A stretch of DNA of 10,577 nucleotides from NCBI GenBank assembly GCA_964462445.1, contig CAYWXG010000063.1, positions 1 to 10,577 of the forward strand. Reading direction: 5' to 3'. Below are positions 8,296-10,577 of the stretch, piece after piece. A program made the translations under genes and the position numbers. Positions within the stretch are counted from its first letter, which is position 1. Each line of letters opens with the position of its first letter. This DNA is from JAGBWK01 sp964462445 (GTDB lineage Bacteria > Bacteroidota > Bacteroidia > Bacteroidales > Muribaculaceae). The notes under the pieces are model-generated. The model did not search any database. It had not been told where the DNA came from and saw nothing but the letters and a program-made list of their open reading frames with translations.

Positions 8296-9447
8296 ATGAG
8301 AATACTATATGATTTGGTTGTTACCCAACCATCAAACAATGCTAAAGTGCATGGCGGCGGGAATTATGGTATAATAGTTTTTTTTGAACTTCTGCGTAGA
8401 AATTGCGAAATTGAGTGTCTGATAGACTTACGTAAATATTTGCGACCTGATTTATTACAGGCAATAGATGAACATAAATTGACAGTTCATGATGTGGCTA
8501 CTAAATCGGCCGAGGAGATTTTGGCCGATGGTAATTATGATGTATATTATTCGGCATTGGTGTTTTCTCCGATATCAGTGCCTGCGAAAACTCGTTTTGT
8601 CGGAACGATTCATGGTTTACGAGAGATTGAGATGCCACATGATAAAGAATTGTTGAAATATAAGATGTCGGCATATCAGAGATTTCGTTCGACAGTAACT
8701 TATATGCTTGGTAATTGGTGGAAAAATATTCTTCTGAAAAGGACTAGAAAAATATTGCTTAATCCGAGGTTTGAATACGTTACAGTCAGCGAACACACAA
8801 AATACTCAATATTAAGTTATTTCCCGGAGATTTCTCCGGACAATATTCTTGTATGCTACAGTCCATCGACTGCTTCAGAGATCAATGATATCAGAGCTTA
8901 TTCAGAGAATAAGTATATAATGCTAGTATCAGGCAATAGACCGGAGAAAAATGCATTACGAGCAGTAAAGGCTCTTGATGAGATATTTAGTGAGTTTTCG
9001 CAACTGAAGGCGGAATATAAAGTGGTAATTGCTGGAGGGACGCCTGATTCCTTCCACTTCCGAATTAAAAACAGAGATAATTTTGAAATGCCTGGATATG
9101 TTGACGACAAGACTCTTGTGAGTATGTATAAAGGTGCGACAGTTTTTGCGTATCCATCGCTTAACGAGGGGTTTGGTTATCCTCCGCTTGAGGCTATGCG
9201 TTTTGGTGTGCCGGTAATAGCCTCTCCGATAACAAGCATTTCTGAGATATGTGGAGATGCTGCTTTGTATTTCAACCCGTTTGACTACAAAGAGTTGAAA
9301 GGACGACTGTTGCGCTTGTTGCTTGATGAAAATACCAGATCAGAGTATTCTCGTCATGGATTGAACAGATTTGAGATCATAAGCAAGAAGCAACAGAAAG
9401 ACCTCACTAGACTTGTGGATTTTATTATTGGCAATTTAAACTCATAA
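8296..9447 (+). CDS. Family 4 glycosyltransferase (GT-B fold), second of two, last gene of the operon
   Basis: Second GT4 enzyme, predicted to add another sugar to the lipid-linked repeat unit. Visible motifs are an N-terminal glycine-rich loop KVHGGGNYG (residues 18-26), FVGTIHGLRE (101-110) with H106 in the GT4 position, VTVSEHTKYSI near 160, the phosphate-binding pair in SGNRPEKNALRA (R215 and K218), and the E-x7-E motif NEGFGYPPLEAM (E291 and E299) followed by FGVPVIAS. Its 383 residues are a normal length. It differs clearly from the preceding GT4 outside these motifs, so the pair is not a recent duplication and probably forms different linkages. The 3' half is less AT-rich by eye than the GT2 and first GT4 genes. 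No terminator is evident after its stop. Confidence 0.92.
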   Translation: MRILYDLVVTQPSNNAKVHGGGNYGIIVFFELLRRNCEIECLIDLRKYLRPDLLQAIDEHKLTVHDVATKSAEEILADGNYDVYYSALVFSPISVPAKTRFVGTIHGLREIEMPHDKELLKYKMSAYQRFRSTVTYMLGNWWKNILLKRTRKILLNPRFEYVTVSEHTKYSILSYFPEISPDNILVCYSPSTASEINDIRAYSENKYIMLVSGNRPEKNALRAVKALDEIFSEFSQLKAEYKVVIAGGTPDSFHFRIKNRDNFEMPGYVDDKTLVSMYKGATVFAYPSLNEGFGYPPLEAMRFGVPVIASPITSISEICGDAALYFNPFDYKELKGRLLRLLLDENTRSEYSRHGLNRFEIISKKQQKDLTRLVDFIIGNLNS

Positions 9448-9601
9448 ACCAACCAATGGAACACTTCCCTCTTTCAGCAATACTTTTAATGTTTTATTAA
9501 TGCGTTTTCGTTGTGATTCATTAAAAAATATTGATTCTATTATGCAGGTAATTGCCCATTTGATATGCTGGAATTTTAGTGAAAATTATACCTAATATTC
9601 C

Positions 9602-10426
9602 TTACAGCGCTATTAAGGTGATGCCCATTAGTGCCATGCCGGTGATTATTCCGATTATGGCGATGTGATGATGTCCGTGGCGCTCAGAACTGGGCAACAA
9701 CTCGTCAAATGATATATAAATCATAATTCCGGCAACGATTGCAAGGCATAGCGCATTTACCAATGGTGACCACAAGGGGAGAAGTATCACCATACCCACA
9801 ATTGCTCCAATAGGCTCGGAAAGCCCGGTCAGTAGCGAGTAGGTAAATGCCTTTTTGCGATTGCCTGTTGCTTGATATATAGGCACCGATACTGCGATGC
9901 CTTCCGGGATGTTGTGAATGGCAATTGCGATAACGATAGGTAGAGCCACATCAAGTCCGTCGAGAGCTGAAATAAAGGTTGCCATACCTTCGGGGAAGTT
10001 GTGTATGCCGATAGCAATCGCGAGCATTGTCCCTGTGCGTTTGAGCTTTGTGTGATGGTTCCCCGGCACCGAAAGTTCGCTTAGGGTGTGCATTTCGTGG
10101 GGGTTTTCATCTTCCGGAATGAATTTGTCGATAAGTGCAATTAATGCTATGCCGCCGAAAAATGCTGCCAACATCCACCACATTCCTTCCTTTTCGCCAT
10201 AGAGCCCGGTTAATTCTGTTTGTGCATGGGGAAGCATTTCCATAAATGAAATGTACACCATCACGCCTGCCGACAATCCTAACGCTCCCGACAATATCTT
10301 TGTGTTATCCCGTTTTGTGAAAAAAGAAAGAATAGCTCCGATACCGGTACAACCTCCGGCAAAAAATGTCAGCAATAATGCTATTATAATATGTTCGGTG
10401 TCAAGAGTCGGCATAATCGAATCCAT
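9602..10426 (-). CDS. zupT: ZupT-type ZIP family metal transporter
   Basis: Inner-membrane importer of zinc and possibly other divalent metals (iron, manganese, cobalt), member of the ZIP family, ZupT branch. The 274-residue protein has about eight hydrophobic segments. It carries the two diagnostic metal-site motifs HNFPEG (142-147) and HNIPEG (171-176) in adjacent helices, then GLSEPIGA (201-208) and a conserved DELLP (241-245). A polar loop with several acidic and histidine residues (about 104-126) and a histidine cluster at 250-254 may help metal recruitment. The start at 10426 gives the full first helix; the in-frame ATG four codons later (10414) is a fair alternative. It is convergent with the polysaccharide operon and lies downstream of the tRNA-Cys terminator, so it should have its own promoter, but no clear TAnnTTTG box was found. 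A function in polysaccharide synthesis is not suggested. Confidence 0.95.
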   Translation of the reverse strand: MDSIMPTLDTEHIIIALLLTFFAGGCTGIGAILSFFTKRDNTKILSGALGLSAGVMVYISFMEMLPHAQTELTGLYGEKEGMWWMLAAFFGGIALIALIDKFIPEDENPHEMHTLSELSVPGNHHTKLKRTGTMLAIAIGIHNFPEGMATFISALDGLDVALPIVIAIAIHNIPEGIAVSVPIYQATGNRKKAFTYSLLTGLSEPIGAIVGMVILLPLWSPLVNALCLAIVAGIMIYISFDELLPSSERHGHHHIAIIGIITGMALMGITLIAL

Positions 10427-10489
10427 TTTACGCTATTTTTAATGTTCCCTATTTAAGCAATGGAATTAGATCACAATCGCTATAAACAA

Positions 10490-10517
10490 AATAAACCCGA
10501 CTTGAGCCGGGTTTATT
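10490..10517 (-). terminator. Rho-independent terminator of the tRNA-Cys transcript
   Basis: Perfect 10-bp arms (AATAAACCCG at 10490-10499 and CGGGTTTATT at 10508-10517) enclose eight bases. Read on the minus strand, the stem is followed by TTGTTTATAG, continuing a T-rich tail. It begins five bases after the 3' end of the tRNA, as expected for its terminator, and separates the tRNA from zupT. Confidence 0.85.
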
Positions 10518-10522
10518 CTTTG

Positions 10523-10577
10523 AGGTTCCTAGCAGATTCGAACTGCTGTAAACGGTTTTGCAGACCGGTGCCTAACC
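10523..10577 (-). tRNA. tRNA-Cys (GCA), partial, 5' end outside the window
   Basis: Read on the minus strand, the window holds everything from the D-loop GG to the 3' end. The anticodon loop is CTGCAAA with anticodon GCA at 10561-10559. The T arm is AGCAG, TTCGAAT, CTGCT. The acceptor strand is AGGAACC (10530-10524), and the discriminator T at 10523 is the known cysteine identity base U73. CCA is not encoded (TCA follows), so it must be added enzymatically. The 5' acceptor strand and most of the D arm lie beyond base 10577. The first anticodon-stem pair (27-43) appears to be C-U. Confidence 0.93.

Noticed and set aside
7198..9447. The two adjacent GT4 genes as a recent tandem duplication
   Set aside because: They share only the general GT4 motifs; their N-terminal halves, lengths and codon use differ clearly.
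9572..9587. AATTTT-AGTG-AAAATT dyad between the operon and zupT as a bidirectional terminator
   Set aside because: The six-base stem contains no G or C and is too weak to terminate transcription by known rules.
9500..9595. Plus-strand 31-codon frame after the last glycosyltransferase gene
   Set aside because: It is very short, has no recognisable motif, no ribosome-binding context and no promoter. It is probably chance.
10427..10489. Promoter for zupT
   Set aside because: No match to TAnnTTTG at a sensible distance was found on the minus strand, so no promoter is annotated although one is expected.

Overview
The window looks like a chromosomal segment of a member of the Bacteroidales. This rests on AT-rich genes without Shine-Dalgarno sequences, a TAnnTTTG-type promoter box upstream of the first gene, a short Wza-like export lipoprotein of the Bacteroidetes style, and a tRNA-Cys with no encoded CCA. 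The genus cannot be fixed from sequence alone; a gut relative of Bacteroides or Muribaculaceae is a guess.

Bases 151-9447 hold seven co-directional genes that form one compact Wzx/Wzy-dependent surface polysaccharide locus (capsule or exopolysaccharide). In order they are: an outer-membrane export lipoprotein (Wza type), an inner-membrane co-polymerase fused to a BY-kinase (Wzc type), a flippase (Wzx), a probable repeat-unit polymerase (Wzy), one GT2 glycosyltransferase and two GT4 glycosyltransferases. Gaps are short (33, 74, 31, 34, -4 and 3 bp), so a single transcript is likely. The last three genes are probably translationally coupled. The largest gap, after the kinase gene, is filled by a perfect 21-bp inverted repeat.

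The inferred pathway is as follows. The three glycosyltransferases add sugars to an undecaprenyl-linked primer, Wzx flips the repeat unit, Wzy polymerises it in the periplasm under control of the Wzc-type protein, and the Wza-type lipoprotein exports it. No initiating phosphoglycosyltransferase or sugar-nucleotide gene is present, so these must lie elsewhere.

Bases 9448-9601 are a convergent boundary without an obvious terminator. Beyond it, on the minus strand, are a ZupT-type ZIP metal transporter (9602-10426), a rho-independent terminator (10490-10517) and the 3' part of a tRNA-Cys(GCA) gene cut by the window edge. This end appears to be chromosomal backbone with higher GC by eye than the middle of the polysaccharide locus.

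No CRISPR array, insertion sequence, rRNA or phage gene is seen. The gene set is a familiar system type. The less ordinary signals are the long perfect hairpin between wzc and wzx, an eight-T tract in each of the three glycosyltransferase genes, the hexanucleotide repeat encoding the tyrosine tail of the kinase, and the composition shift inside wzc.
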